From Paenibacillus sp. FSL R5-0517 (lineage in GTDB: Bacteria > Bacillota > Bacilli > Paenibacillales > Paenibacillaceae), in the NCBI RefSeq assembly GCF_037974355.1, contig NZ_CP150235.1:806001-870000 (forward strand): a stretch of DNA of 64,000 nt, given 5' to 3'. The first letter of the stretch is position 1, and every line of letters begins with the position of its first letter. Shown here piece by piece: positions 26,612 through 35,677 of this stretch. A program made the position numbers and the translations under genes. The notes beneath the pieces are model-generated. The model saw nothing but the letters and a program-made list of their open reading frames with translations. It searched no databases and was not told the origin of the DNA.

Positions 26612-28101
26612 TGACTATCATTCAGCGTCTATTTCTGGAGGCCTCTGATCGCCAAGATCATATTATCCTTGAAGATCTAAAGCAGCAATGGACTTACGCA
26701 GAGGTGATGACAGAAGCTTATTTGATTGCTTTATACATCCACAAGAATTTTGAGCTTGAGTCCGGAAGTCATCTTGCATTATACACAAATAATGAGCCCT
26801 TGTTCATTTTTGCGGCGCTTGGCATTCAATTCTGCGGTTTTGTGTTAGTACCGGTTCCTTATTCGGCATCCAATACTGAAATTGAAAATATTTTAAATGC
26901 CAGTGACGCCAAATTGGTTATCAGCAAATCTGCACAGCCTGCGCATTTAAATTGCGACATTCCTTGGGTTACCGCTCAGGATTTATCGCAAGAACCAATG
27001 CCTGCGTTCGAATTGATCTCGTTAACCAATCAGTCCAATCCCAATCAATGTGCGATTCTCCTTCCTACATCAGGCACAACCGGAAAATCTAAAATCGTTA
27101 TGTTATCCCATTGGAATGTATTAACGAATGCGTTGGCACATGGCGGAAAGGTGGGGTATACGGATCAAGATTCGTTTCTTGTAACGATGCCCGTTCATTT
27201 CAGTTCTACGATTGTCACGCAATTGATTTCTTGCATGTTATATGGAACCCGAATTAAACTTATCAGCTTGCCTTTGCTGCCGCGCACAGCGTTTAAACTG
27301 TTTCAGAATAAGGCGGTCACGGCATTCTCAGCGGTGCCTACGCAATTGATGCACTTTGTTTCCGATTTCCATCAGACAAAGAACTGGAGTGCCTTTGATT
27401 CAATTGAATTTATTGTAATTAGCGGTGCGGCGATTCCCGCGAAATTAGTAGACCATCTTCAGACTGTATTTCCTCACTCGGACATTATTCAAACCTATGG
27501 ATTGACCGAAGCTTCTCCGCGGGTGAGCATGATGGAACGGGGAGAGCGCAGCTTATCCTGTGGATCACCCATAAATGACGTTTCTATTCGTCTTGTCGAC
27601 GAAGAAGAGAATGAGGTTGAAGGAGCAGCTATCGGAGAAATTTGGGTCAAGGGCCCGAATGTGATGCTCGGTTATTACAAAAACCCGGAGCTAACGAACG
27701 CTACCATTGTTGAGGGCTGGTTGAAGACAGGAGATTTGGGATATTGGAATGAATCAGGATGTCTTATACTCACAGGCCGAAAGAAGAATATCATTATATC
27801 CGGCGGTATCAATATCTATCCGGAAGAAATCGAGGAATTTTTGTACGGCTTGAAAGAAGTGGAGGAGGTCATGGTTGTTGGTGTACACGATAATTTGTTA
27901 GGTGAAGTGCCCATCGCATTTCTGAAAGTCTTTAATGATTGCCTGGTTGATATAGATGCACTGACACGACATTGCAAATTGCATTTGTCATCGTATAAAG
28001 TGCCTAGACAATGGAGGATTGTAGATAACATTCCAAAAACAAAGACAGGAAAACTGGACAGGGCAAGTACGAAGCGCTTATTGCTAAATGAGATATACTG
28101 A
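26608..28101 (+). CDS. Adenylate-forming acyl-CoA/ACP ligase
   Basis: The 497-residue protein belongs to the ANL superfamily. The core motifs are present: LPTSGTTGKSKIVML (P-loop, near residue 154), QTYGLTEASPRVS, WLKTGDLGYW, the hinge region TGRKKNIIISGGINIYPEEIE, and the C-terminal PKTKTGKLDR with the catalytic Lys. Such enzymes activate a carboxylic acid as an adenylate and pass it to CoA or a carrier protein thiol. The 4-base overlap with the ACP gene points to loading of that ACP. Substrate cannot be read from the sequence; an aryl, fatty or amino acid is possible. Confidence 0.9.
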   Translation: MMTIIQRLFLEASDRQDHIILEDLKQQWTYAEVMTEAYLIALYIHKNFELESGSHLALYTNNEPLFIFAALGIQFCGFVLVPVPYSASNTEIENILNASDAKLVISKSAQPAHLNCDIPWVTAQDLSQEPMPAFELISLTNQSNPNQCAILLPTSGTTGKSKIVMLSHWNVLTNALAHGGKVGYTDQDSFLVTMPVHFSSTIVTQLISCMLYGTRIKLISLPLLPRTAFKLFQNKAVTAFSAVPTQLMHFVSDFHQTKNWSAFDSIEFIVISGAAIPAKLVDHLQTVFPHSDIIQTYGLTEASPRVSMMERGERSLSCGSPINDVSIRLVDEEENEVEGAAIGEIWVKGPNVMLGYYKNPELTNATIVEGWLKTGDLGYWNESGCLILTGRKKNIIISGGINIYPEEIEEFLYGLKEVEEVMVVGVHDNLLGEVPIAFLKVFNDCLVDIDALTRHCKLHLSSYKVPRQWRIVDNIPKTKTGKLDRASTKRLLLNEIY

Positions 28102-28149
28102 TTCGGAATCCTTAAGCCATTTAACCAAATAACCAGGGGTGAACGAAGG

Positions 28150-29205
28150 TTGAAGAATTCAACTCAAACATTGGGCAGAAAAATATTGCCGGTCAGTTAT
28201 CCGATGATTACAACCTATACGCAACATGCTCATCTCTTGTCGATCCTTACCCATTACGAGTGCGCACACCCATGGATATATAGCAATTATATTCAATTAT
28301 TTATTAACAAAGATTATAAACACCATTGGGGAGATTTTTATTTCCCTCTGACTTATGAGCTGCGACCTTCGGATGCGTGCAAATGGATTACTACTCAAAA
28401 GCTACATAGAGATACTGTAACAACGAAATGGGACTCTGTTATTCATTTTATTGTAGAAAATATTAATGCCAATAACTATGTCCATACCATGATCAATTAT
28501 TTCTACGTGCCCTTAAGCGATCGCTACAATAAACTTCAATTGCATCATGACATATTTGTTTACGGCTATGATTTGGATAGAGAGATATTGTATGTTTCCG
28601 ATTTTTTTAAGAACGGGGTGTATAGTCAGGCTGAGATATCATTTACTGATTTCAATCTTGCGTTCGACAAGAATCATCTAACAACGAATCATGATTATCT
28701 GAGAGAAATGGTTTACCTGTATACATTCAATGATCATTATCAGGATAAATTCAGTGCAGATACCCTAGTGAATTCGATAAGAAATTATTTCACTAAGAAA
28801 ACGCCGGAGTATTGGGAGATGTTTAACTACGGGGGCGACAGGCAAAATCTTGACTTCGGCATGCAAATATACACAACTCTATTTAATTATGCGAAAGAGA
28901 CATCGGAACATAAGGCTATGCTTGATATAAGGCCCTTTCATTTACTTTATGATCATAAGAAGATAATGACGCTAAGATTCAAGTACTTGTACGATAATCA
29001 GCATTTAATTGAATTAAATCAAGAGCATATAGATGAATTCACAGCTATTGAAATTAAAGCAAAAATCCTTGTGAATCTAGCGATTAAATATAATTTGACA
29101 AAGGATATGAGTATTTCCGAAAGTTTACAAACGCTGATTACGAATATAGAAAATGAAGAATCCATATTCTTTGAACGATGGTTGAAGAAGGTAGACATTC
29201 AGTAA
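28150..29205 (+). CDS. BtrH-like (C39-peptidase-fold) acyltransferase, first copy
   Basis: The start is TTG 28150 with AGGGGTG upstream. The 351-residue protein has a central segment NYFYVPLSDRYNKLQLHHD followed by IFVYGYDLDREILYVSD, which matches the BtrH N-terminal/C39-like pattern (short strand with Tyr-Val-Pro, then H/D and VYGYD..YV.D). An HYECAHPW segment near residue 36 holds a candidate nucleophilic Cys. BtrH transfers an aminoacyl side chain from a carrier protein to ribostamycin in butirosin synthesis. A transfer role from the cluster ACP is inferred. The gene is AT-rich compared with the following genes. Confidence 0.7.
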   Translation: MKNSTQTLGRKILPVSYPMITTYTQHAHLLSILTHYECAHPWIYSNYIQLFINKDYKHHWGDFYFPLTYELRPSDACKWITTQKLHRDTVTTKWDSVIHFIVENINANNYVHTMINYFYVPLSDRYNKLQLHHDIFVYGYDLDREILYVSDFFKNGVYSQAEISFTDFNLAFDKNHLTTNHDYLREMVYLYTFNDHYQDKFSADTLVNSIRNYFTKKTPEYWEMFNYGGDRQNLDFGMQIYTTLFNYAKETSEHKAMLDIRPFHLLYDHKKIMTLRFKYLYDNQHLIELNQEHIDEFTAIEIKAKILVNLAIKYNLTKDMSISESLQTLITNIENEESIFFERWLKKVDIQ

Positions 29206-29573
29206 TGTTGAGGGAGCAGATGATCTCAGTTTTGGATATCTCTTCTTGCACCCGAATAGAACTTAGCCCGAAGCCCGTGGTGATCCGGGCATATTTATGG
29301 AGGGAGTGATGCCGGGATTATAATCGTTGCGATACAGCGTATGGAGTAAGCCGAACGTTGCTCTTGTCTTAACGATTCCGTTTGCTGACAGCCTATCGCC
29401 TTCTTGGCTTTCAACGATCCGCATTGCTTCAAGCGCTTTTTTCCGGCACAACCACAGCGAATCAGCTCACCTCAAGAATCTCTCCTTTTATTTGACCCGA
29501 CATCTTGTGATTCATGCATAGCATTATACCTGTTCGATTGAATTAATAGTGGTTTCACAAACCTTAAGCAAGG
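29206..29573. other. Gap between the two halves of the cluster
   Basis: No convincing gene lies in these 368 bases. A 62-codon minus frame (29263-29451) and a 34-codon plus frame starting at 29203 are present, neither with clear family or strong ribosome site. The base composition changes from AT-rich before to more GC-rich after this gap, so it may mark a junction. Confidence 0.4.
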
Positions 29574-30521
29574 GTGGGGATCATAATATTCATTGTATTA
29601 ACAGGAGTTGCAGGTTTCATCGGTTCCAACCTTGCCGAGAGGCTGCTGCGGGAAGGCCATTCCGTTATCGGCGTCGATAATTTTCTGACCGGGTCTACTG
29701 TCAACATAGACAATCTCTTACGGTCGCCAAATTTCAAGTTTATCGAGCATGACGTCATTTATCCGCTCGCAATTGAAGGCCCTGTCGATTGGGTGATGCA
29801 TTTTGCAAGCCCTGCCAGTCCGCCTAAATATTTGTCCTATCCGATCGAAACGATGAGGGTCAACAGCGAAGGGACTATGCATCTGCTGTATCTGGCCAAA
29901 GAAAAGCAGGCTGCCTTCTTCTTGGCTTCAACAAGCGAGATCTACGGTAACCCAACTGTTCACCCTCAGCCGGAGAGCTACTATGGCAACGTGAATTCGA
30001 TTGGAGCAAGAAGCTGCTACAACGAAGCGAAGCGCTATGCAGAGGCGATCACCTACTGGATGAACAGGAAATACGGTATACCGGTAAGGGTCATTCGGAT
30101 CTTCAATACATTCGGCCCGAAGATGGATCTACATGACGGACGCGTCATTACCAATTTCATTAATGAAATCATGTCCAAGCAAAACCTTACGATTTATGGC
30201 GACGGCAGACAGACGAGAAGCTTTCAGTATATCGACGATTTGCTGGAAGGGATTGTGAGACTGATGAGCACCACGTATGAACAGCCAATCAATTTGGGGA
30301 ATCCGGAGGAAGTCACCATACTTGAAGTCGCCCAAATATTGAAGGAGTTAATGAAGTCCAACGCGCAGTTAGAGTTTCTCCCGCTGCCGGAAGACGATCC
30401 AAGGAGAAGGAAGCCGGATATTACCATTTCAAGGACGATTATGAACTGGGAACCGGCGATCAGTTTACATGATGCACTCGCTAAAACGATCCATTATTAC
30501 CAGGGTCAATATATCCATTAA
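29574..30521 (+). CDS. UDP-glucuronate decarboxylase-like SDR epimerase
   Basis: The extended SDR protein has TGVAGFIGSNLAER (NAD-binding), the HFASPASPPKYL segment that marks UDP-glucuronate decarboxylases (UXS), STSEIYG, and the catalytic YNEAK. UXS converts UDP-glucuronate to UDP-xylose, so the cluster may make its own pentose donor for the glycosyltransferase at 32186. The start is uncertain: GTG 29574 lies within GGGTGGGG, which itself looks like the ribosome site, so initiation at a non-standard codon a few residues later (ATA/ATT about 29586-29592) is possible. The enzyme would still keep its whole Rossmann motif. Confidence 0.8.
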   Translation: MGIIIFIVLTGVAGFIGSNLAERLLREGHSVIGVDNFLTGSTVNIDNLLRSPNFKFIEHDVIYPLAIEGPVDWVMHFASPASPPKYLSYPIETMRVNSEGTMHLLYLAKEKQAAFFLASTSEIYGNPTVHPQPESYYGNVNSIGARSCYNEAKRYAEAITYWMNRKYGIPVRVIRIFNTFGPKMDLHDGRVITNFINEIMSKQNLTIYGDGRQTRSFQYIDDLLEGIVRLMSTTYEQPINLGNPEEVTILEVAQILKELMKSNAQLEFLPLPEDDPRRRKPDITISRTIMNWEPAISLHDALAKTIHYYQGQYIH

Positions 30522-30534
30522 ACGGGAGGTACCT

Positions 30535-30786
30535 ATGCAAGAACAGATCATAGCGATGATAAGCGAAATCAAGGAAGACGCTGAGCTGGCAAACCGTTTG
30601 AACGAGCATTCCAACATCATGGAAGACGGGGGATTGGACTCCCTACAGCTAATTACTTTTGTATTAAATGTGGAAGAGCGTTTCGGTATTGAGATCGATT
30701 TTGAACAATTCGACTTCGATCTTATGGAGTCGGTAACGACCTTCTGCAATTATATCTCGGAGCTACAGAAGACAGCGCCTGTATGA
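30535..30786 (+). CDS. Acyl carrier protein, second of two
   Basis: ATG 30535 has GGGAGG 5 bases upstream. The 83-residue protein has the phosphopantetheine site GGLDSLQL (Ser near residue 36) and acidic helices. It overlaps the following ATP-grasp gene by ATGA, the same kind of coupling as the first ACP with its ligase. This pairing recalls butirosin BtrI (ACP) and BtrJ (ATP-grasp that loads an amino acid on it). Confidence 0.92.
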   Translation: MQEQIIAMISEIKEDAELANRLNEHSNIMEDGGLDSLQLITFVLNVEERFGIEIDFEQFDFDLMESVTTFCNYISELQKTAPV

Positions 30787-32141
30787 ACGATAGACGCAAG
30801 TTCGAGCTCATTATCGGGACATTTGATGCGGAACGCTTCTGGCGCGACCCTAATCTAGCCAAACTGCCTTCGTTTCACGATCCTGAAATGGAGAATATCG
30901 TGATGGCCATGGATGAGCTGCTCTTCCCATTTTGCGAGGCGCAGGATAGGCTCATTACTCGCTATCGAATGAACATTTGCCATAAAGAGTATTTGCATGA
31001 GATCGGATTTAAATTTCTTTCCAATTCAACCGATCTCGAGAGTCCTGATGTAGGAAGCGCAGGCAGAACCGCCAATATCTTCGACCTGCTCACATCAGCC
31101 GATCGAATGGGGGACATGGATCTCTACTTGCTGGATGGCGCCCGGTTGTCGCCCTTTGCAATCATTCCGGGGGCGGATCGTACTGCAGCGCGTTACGGGT
31201 TGGAACAGGATTTTCCAGCTATCGAAACGGTTCAGACTGTCAATTCGAAGCTGTATTCAACCGAATTGAACCGTCGCCTTGATCTTCAGTGTGACAGCCA
31301 GACGGTCTATTCTCCCGAAGAGCTGCGGGCAAGCGGCTTGACTTTGCTGAATCAAGGACCCTTCCTGATCAAAGATGAGTTTGGGGTATCGGGGAAAGGG
31401 AATTTGTTGATCGAGTCGGAAGCGATTTTGCGGCGAGTCACATCCTATGTCGCCGATCAGTGTAGCAAGGGAAAAACGGTTCGGTTTATTCTTGAGCCGT
31501 TCCTCCGCAAGGAATTGGATTTTTCTTGCCAATTCCACATCGATCCGGACGGTACTTACCGACATATCTCAGTGCAGCAGTTGGTCAATCACAATTTCGC
31601 TTACCAAGGCTCCTATACAGCAGACGATAGGTTGCTTCATATGCTGCAGGAAGCGAAGTATTTTGATGTAATGAAACGGGCGGCTCGCGAGCTTTATCGT
31701 TCGGGTTATCACGGCGACGTATGCGTAGATTCCATGCTGTTGACAGACGGCCGCATCGTTCCGATTGTTGAGGTGAATGCCAGAAAATCGATGAGTCTGA
31801 TCAAGCATTACGTTGACCGCTACCTGAAGAAGCACGACACGGCCGGGAGCATGACGCATGCGACTTTACAGTTTGCATGCGATGTATCATTCGATCAATT
31901 GCTTGAATCGCTGGACCGCGAGGGTGTTCTATATAAGCCTGATCGAGGATTCGGTATTTTACCGTTAAGCGCGAATACGCTCCTTATTAACAAAGTCGTC
32001 AATGAGTGCAAGGGGATCCGGAATAAGCAGGTGAAAGGCAGATTATATTATTCGTTGATTGAAGGGGAATGGGATAACGAACGATTGATCGCTAAGGTTA
32101 AGGAGGTGCTGTCGTCGTTATCCTTCAAGATCGCCCGCTGA
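30783..32141 (+). CDS. ATP-grasp enzyme, likely amino acid:ACP ligase (BtrJ-like)
   Basis: The 452-residue protein has the ATP-grasp elements: GPFLIKDEFGVSGKGN (glycine-rich loop, near residue 195), FILEPFLRKELDFS, and the metal-binding IVPIVEVNARKSMS near residue 336. ATP-grasp enzymes ligate a carboxylate through an acyl phosphate. Coupling with the ACP gene by a 4-base overlap suggests that its acceptor is the phosphopantetheine thiol, as for BtrJ in butirosin synthesis. The amino acid is unknown. Alternative: a peptide-type ligase acting on a free amine. Confidence 0.78.
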   Translation: MNDRRKFELIIGTFDAERFWRDPNLAKLPSFHDPEMENIVMAMDELLFPFCEAQDRLITRYRMNICHKEYLHEIGFKFLSNSTDLESPDVGSAGRTANIFDLLTSADRMGDMDLYLLDGARLSPFAIIPGADRTAARYGLEQDFPAIETVQTVNSKLYSTELNRRLDLQCDSQTVYSPEELRASGLTLLNQGPFLIKDEFGVSGKGNLLIESEAILRRVTSYVADQCSKGKTVRFILEPFLRKELDFSCQFHIDPDGTYRHISVQQLVNHNFAYQGSYTADDRLLHMLQEAKYFDVMKRAARELYRSGYHGDVCVDSMLLTDGRIVPIVEVNARKSMSLIKHYVDRYLKKHDTAGSMTHATLQFACDVSFDQLLESLDREGVLYKPDRGFGILPLSANTLLINKVVNECKGIRNKQVKGRLYYSLIEGEWDNERLIAKVKEVLSSLSFKIAR

Positions 32142-32185
32142 TGCAGTCCGAAGCGCTTGAAGCCATGAATGGAGGAAGAAATTTT

Positions 32186-33301
32186 ATGGGTAAGCGGAAA
32201 GTGACGATTCTATGCTCGGGTTTCGGTCTGGGTTTCTATATTCCCGGTCTGTTAGCTGCAAGTGATTTCGAGAAAAGGGAGATCGCGACGGAAGTGCTCG
32301 TGTTCGAAAGCTATTTGGAGCAAGACAAGATGGATCATATTGTAGACAGCAGAAAGGCTTATCACAATAATTTCGCACTTGCCAATCTATCGGCCCGAAT
32401 GCCGATGGATATCCGGGGCAGCATTGATTATGCCCAGGTCGAGCTGTTGCTGGAGGCGTGGAAAGCGGAAGACCGATACGAATTCATATCGCTATCCGGA
32501 CACTGGATCTATATTCTGGATTTGTATAGGGAGAAGATGCTGCCGAATCGAATTCATGTAGACCTGCTCTACGTCGATTCAGATCTGGCCCCGTCCTGGA
32601 AGAGCTTGAAGAAGTTTCATCCTCACTATGACGAGTATTATTACAATGCTTGTCTCTATGACACCGACAAGATGGAGATTCGATGCGAAATCCCGGTTCT
32701 TCATCGTACGCCACTGCCCTTCAACTCAAGGAAGCAGCGGCTTGTTGTTCATGGCGGCGGCTGGGGGATGGGCACTTATCAAAGTACAATTCCAGAGCTT
32801 GCCGGCCATAACTACGGGCTTGATATCGTAGCTTACGATTGGAAGGAAGCGAAGCCCGATCCCGATCACCGATATTGGATGAATGATCCGGAATGGTGTG
32901 CATGGGTGAAGAGTGCGAACGGCCTGCACGAGTTTCCGCCATACATCGAAATAACGGGAGAAGGCACGAAGTCATACGCCGCTGAGGTTGATCATCATTG
33001 GTTATTCGATATCGCTTCGGAGGCGATGGCTATCGTGGCCAAGCCGGGAGCGGGCACATTAATCGACTCGCTTGCATCCGGTACCCCTCTTATTTTGCTG
33101 GAGCCGTTCGGAAGTCACGAGCTTAGCAATTTGGAATTGTGGGAGTCTCTGGGGTTCGGAATCCGCTACGAGAAGTGGAAGGAGATGGATTTTTCCGTAG
33201 AGGTCCTTAAGGAGATGCATCAAGCGCTCATGAACAGACCCGGAGAACGAACGAATTATGTGGATCATTATTGTGCGAGAGTCGCGTTAACGAAGGGGTA
33301 A
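32186..33301 (+). CDS. GT-B fold glycosyltransferase
   Basis: ATG 32186 has GGAGG 10 bases upstream and starts with MGKRKVTILCSGFGLGFYIP, a Rossmann strand of the acceptor domain; an in-frame ATG at 32141 overlaps the previous stop. The C-terminal half has KPGAGTLIDSLASGTPLILL and FGSHELSNLELWE, the nucleotide-sugar binding pattern of UGT/MurG-like GT-B enzymes. It probably moves a sugar, possibly xylose made by the UXS-like enzyme at 29574, to the metabolite or to the carrier-bound group. The donor assignment is inference from gene content. Confidence 0.75.
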   Translation: MGKRKVTILCSGFGLGFYIPGLLAASDFEKREIATEVLVFESYLEQDKMDHIVDSRKAYHNNFALANLSARMPMDIRGSIDYAQVELLLEAWKAEDRYEFISLSGHWIYILDLYREKMLPNRIHVDLLYVDSDLAPSWKSLKKFHPHYDEYYYNACLYDTDKMEIRCEIPVLHRTPLPFNSRKQRLVVHGGGWGMGTYQSTIPELAGHNYGLDIVAYDWKEAKPDPDHRYWMNDPEWCAWVKSANGLHEFPPYIEITGEGTKSYAAEVDHHWLFDIASEAMAIVAKPGAGTLIDSLASGTPLILLEPFGSHELSNLELWESLGFGIRYEKWKEMDFSVEVLKEMHQALMNRPGERTNYVDHYCARVALTKG

Positions 33302-33328
33302 CATTTCAATGGCAAAAGGGGTTATGCG

Positions 33329-34423
33329 ATGAGCGTAAACAAATTGAGTGTCGTCCAAGATAAGACAATGACAAGCTATCCGAGATGGATCGTCATGCAG
33401 CTGTTGGAGGAGTGTAATTTACGATGCAAGATGTGCTATGAGTGGGGACTCGAAGGGCCCTACAAAAGCAAAAAAACGTTAGCGCATCTGGATCCGGATC
33501 TCATTAAAAAGATCATCGTCGAGTGCAGCCCGGGCAAGCCATATTACGATTTCTTCGGTGGCGAGCCACTGATGTACCCTTGGCTGGGCGACATTCTCGC
33601 CATGATCAATCACTATGGAAGTAAAGCAGATTTTCCCACGAACGGCACATTGCTTGAGCAGCATGCCGAGATGCTTGTCGAGACTGCTCCAAATAAGATC
33701 TGGATGTCTCTCGACGGCCCTGAGGAAATCAACGATAAGCAGAGAGGCAAAGGCGTATTCAAGAAAGTAATCAAGGGGATCGAGAAGCTTTATGAGCTTC
33801 GGGAAAGCAAGGGCAAGCAATTTCCGAAAATGGGTGTATCCTTTATCATTACGCCCTTGAACTATATGTACGTTGAGGAATTTTTCTTTAAGCATATCGA
33901 CTTGTCGATGTTGGACCATATCAGTATGGAAGTGCAGCTCTACGCAACGGAAGAGCAATATGCCCAATATGTGGAGGTTCTTAGTGACAAATTCGACGTG
34001 CATGAAGCTCCTTATGCCAAGGGGATGGTGTGGCGGGACACCAGTTCGTTCAGCCAGATCGATATTCCGGAATTGACGAGACAGCTCAATAATGTTAAAG
34101 CGTACTGCTTGAAAAACAGTATTCATGTGATCACCTATCCGAAAACGATAGATGAGCAAAATTTGAGCAACTATTTCTCGGGGCAATTCCATCAGATGGC
34201 TGATAAACGAAATCGCTGCTCCCTTCCATGGGTTTATGCAGAGATTACAGCAAGGGGCGACGTTTCGCCCTGCCATGCCTTCTATGATTTGACCTTTGGC
34301 AACGTGAACGAAGAGAGCTTGATGGATATCTGGAGTAGTGACAAGTACAAAGATTATCGCGCGTATATGAAAAAAAATATGCTTCCGATCTGCACGGCTT
34401 GTTCAAGGTATTATATCTATTGA
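33329..34423 (+). CDS. Radical SAM enzyme with twitch/SPASM-like C-terminus, first copy
   Basis: The 364-residue protein has the CX3CX2C cluster motif CNLRCKMCYEW near residue 30, the SAM-binding FFGGEPLMYPW, and a C-terminal cysteine region with RCSLPW, GDVSPCHAF and PICTACSRYYIY. Four C-terminal cysteines fit one auxiliary Fe-S cluster (twitch) more than a full SPASM domain. Such enzymes perform radical C-H chemistry on peptides, carrier-bound or sugar substrates. It is followed 44 bases later by a second, different radical SAM gene. Confidence 0.92.
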   Translation: MSVNKLSVVQDKTMTSYPRWIVMQLLEECNLRCKMCYEWGLEGPYKSKKTLAHLDPDLIKKIIVECSPGKPYYDFFGGEPLMYPWLGDILAMINHYGSKADFPTNGTLLEQHAEMLVETAPNKIWMSLDGPEEINDKQRGKGVFKKVIKGIEKLYELRESKGKQFPKMGVSFIITPLNYMYVEEFFFKHIDLSMLDHISMEVQLYATEEQYAQYVEVLSDKFDVHEAPYAKGMVWRDTSSFSQIDIPELTRQLNNVKAYCLKNSIHVITYPKTIDEQNLSNYFSGQFHQMADKRNRCSLPWVYAEITARGDVSPCHAFYDLTFGNVNEESLMDIWSSDKYKDYRAYMKKNMLPICTACSRYYIY

Positions 34424-34466
34424 TTCATGTGAATGACCTAATAGGTTTAAGAGGGGTGGTGTTGAT

Positions 34467-35645
34467 ATGAATCCGAAATCAGAGATTAAACGTTCCCCAA
34501 AGGATTTGCAAATATTGAAACGTACGATCAAGAATACGGTGGAAACCAAGCGGAACATGGAGAAAATAGCGGGTTACGCGACACCGCTGCCAGAGTCGGT
34601 CGGGATTAAACTGACGAACCAATGCAACTTGCGCTGCAAGCATTGCTATCAATGGAACGACACTGGCTACCATCACTTTATGACACCGGAGCAGCAGCGG
34701 GAGCAGCTCGACTACGGGCTGCTGGAGAAGCTGATCCTTGAGACGGAACCAGCCAAGTCGAGACTCTATATCTGGGGCGGCGAGCCGCTCGTATACAGCC
34801 ATTTCGACCGTTTGGCCGATTTGCTTGAAGCCCATCCTCGCGAGACGACGATCTGTACGAACGCGATGCTGATCGAGCGAAAGCTGGACACCTTGCTGAG
34901 AATCTCCGACAACCTGGAGCTGCTCATTGCACTTGATGGATTCGAAGAAGAGAATGATGCGCTTCGCGGCAAAGGGGTATTTAACAAGGCGATCGATGCT
35001 ATTCGGATGCTAGTCGAGCTGCGTAAGGAAAACCAATTCAGGGGCAAAATTACGATCCATACTGTCGTTAACGATGCTATGACCGACAAGCTGTATGATT
35101 TGTTGGACTTTCTGGAGGGCGTCGGTGTAGATATGGTCATGGTCTGCTTCCCGTGGTACATCTCGGACGAATGCACGCAGGGAATGGACGATTACTTTGA
35201 CCAGAAGTTCGACTTTCTTCCGGCGAGCGAGCACAAGGGCGAACGAAGCTGGCACGCCTTTAACTACAAGCTCGATCCGGAGCGTATCCCTGCTTTGATG
35301 AGCGAGTTGGACCGGGTGAATAATCGGGTCTGGAAAATGCGTTTACGCTACCAGCCGAATCTGGATTATGACCAGATCGAAGATTTCGTGCTCGGCAAAG
35401 AGGTGAGGAGTAAAGGCACGATGAACAAGAAGTGCCTGGCTCTCTCGAACCGGATGGACATTACGCCCGATGGAACGATTGTTGCGTGCAAATTTTTCAA
35501 GGAGTTCGAGATCGGCAATTTAAATGAAGCGTCCGTACAGGAATTATGGCACGGCATGACCTACAGAAGGATAAGGGAAATGATGGATGAACGACTGACA
35601 CCGGCATGTTCCAAGTGCAGTGTCTTGCATTTGCACGGTGTTTAA
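34467..35645 (+). CDS. Radical SAM enzyme with twitch/SPASM-like C-terminus, second copy
   Basis: The 392-residue protein has CNLRCKHCYQWN near residue 53, LYIWGGEPLVYS, and a C-terminus with KCLALSNRMDITPDG, VACKFFKEFEIGNLNE and PACSKCSVLHLHGV (four cysteines, one auxiliary cluster). The N-terminus has about 40 extra residues compared with its neighbour at 33329. Overall similarity to that neighbour is low, so they probably act on different positions or steps. Butirosin BtrN is also a radical SAM enzyme with an auxiliary cluster, but I see no specific reason to call either gene BtrN. Confidence 0.92.
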   Translation: MNPKSEIKRSPKDLQILKRTIKNTVETKRNMEKIAGYATPLPESVGIKLTNQCNLRCKHCYQWNDTGYHHFMTPEQQREQLDYGLLEKLILETEPAKSRLYIWGGEPLVYSHFDRLADLLEAHPRETTICTNAMLIERKLDTLLRISDNLELLIALDGFEEENDALRGKGVFNKAIDAIRMLVELRKENQFRGKITIHTVVNDAMTDKLYDLLDFLEGVGVDMVMVCFPWYISDECTQGMDDYFDQKFDFLPASEHKGERSWHAFNYKLDPERIPALMSELDRVNNRVWKMRLRYQPNLDYDQIEDFVLGKEVRSKGTMNKKCLALSNRMDITPDGTIVACKFFKEFEIGNLNEASVQELWHGMTYRRIREMMDERLTPACSKCSVLHLHGV

Positions 35646-35677
35646 CTATTCTACATGAGCATAAATGAGGTGAATCA

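Noticed and set aside
29203..29307. Possible short precursor peptide of 34 codons in the cluster
   Set aside because: Weak ribosome site, no leader/core pattern and no Gly-Gly or Cys-rich core, so not supported as a RiPP precursor.
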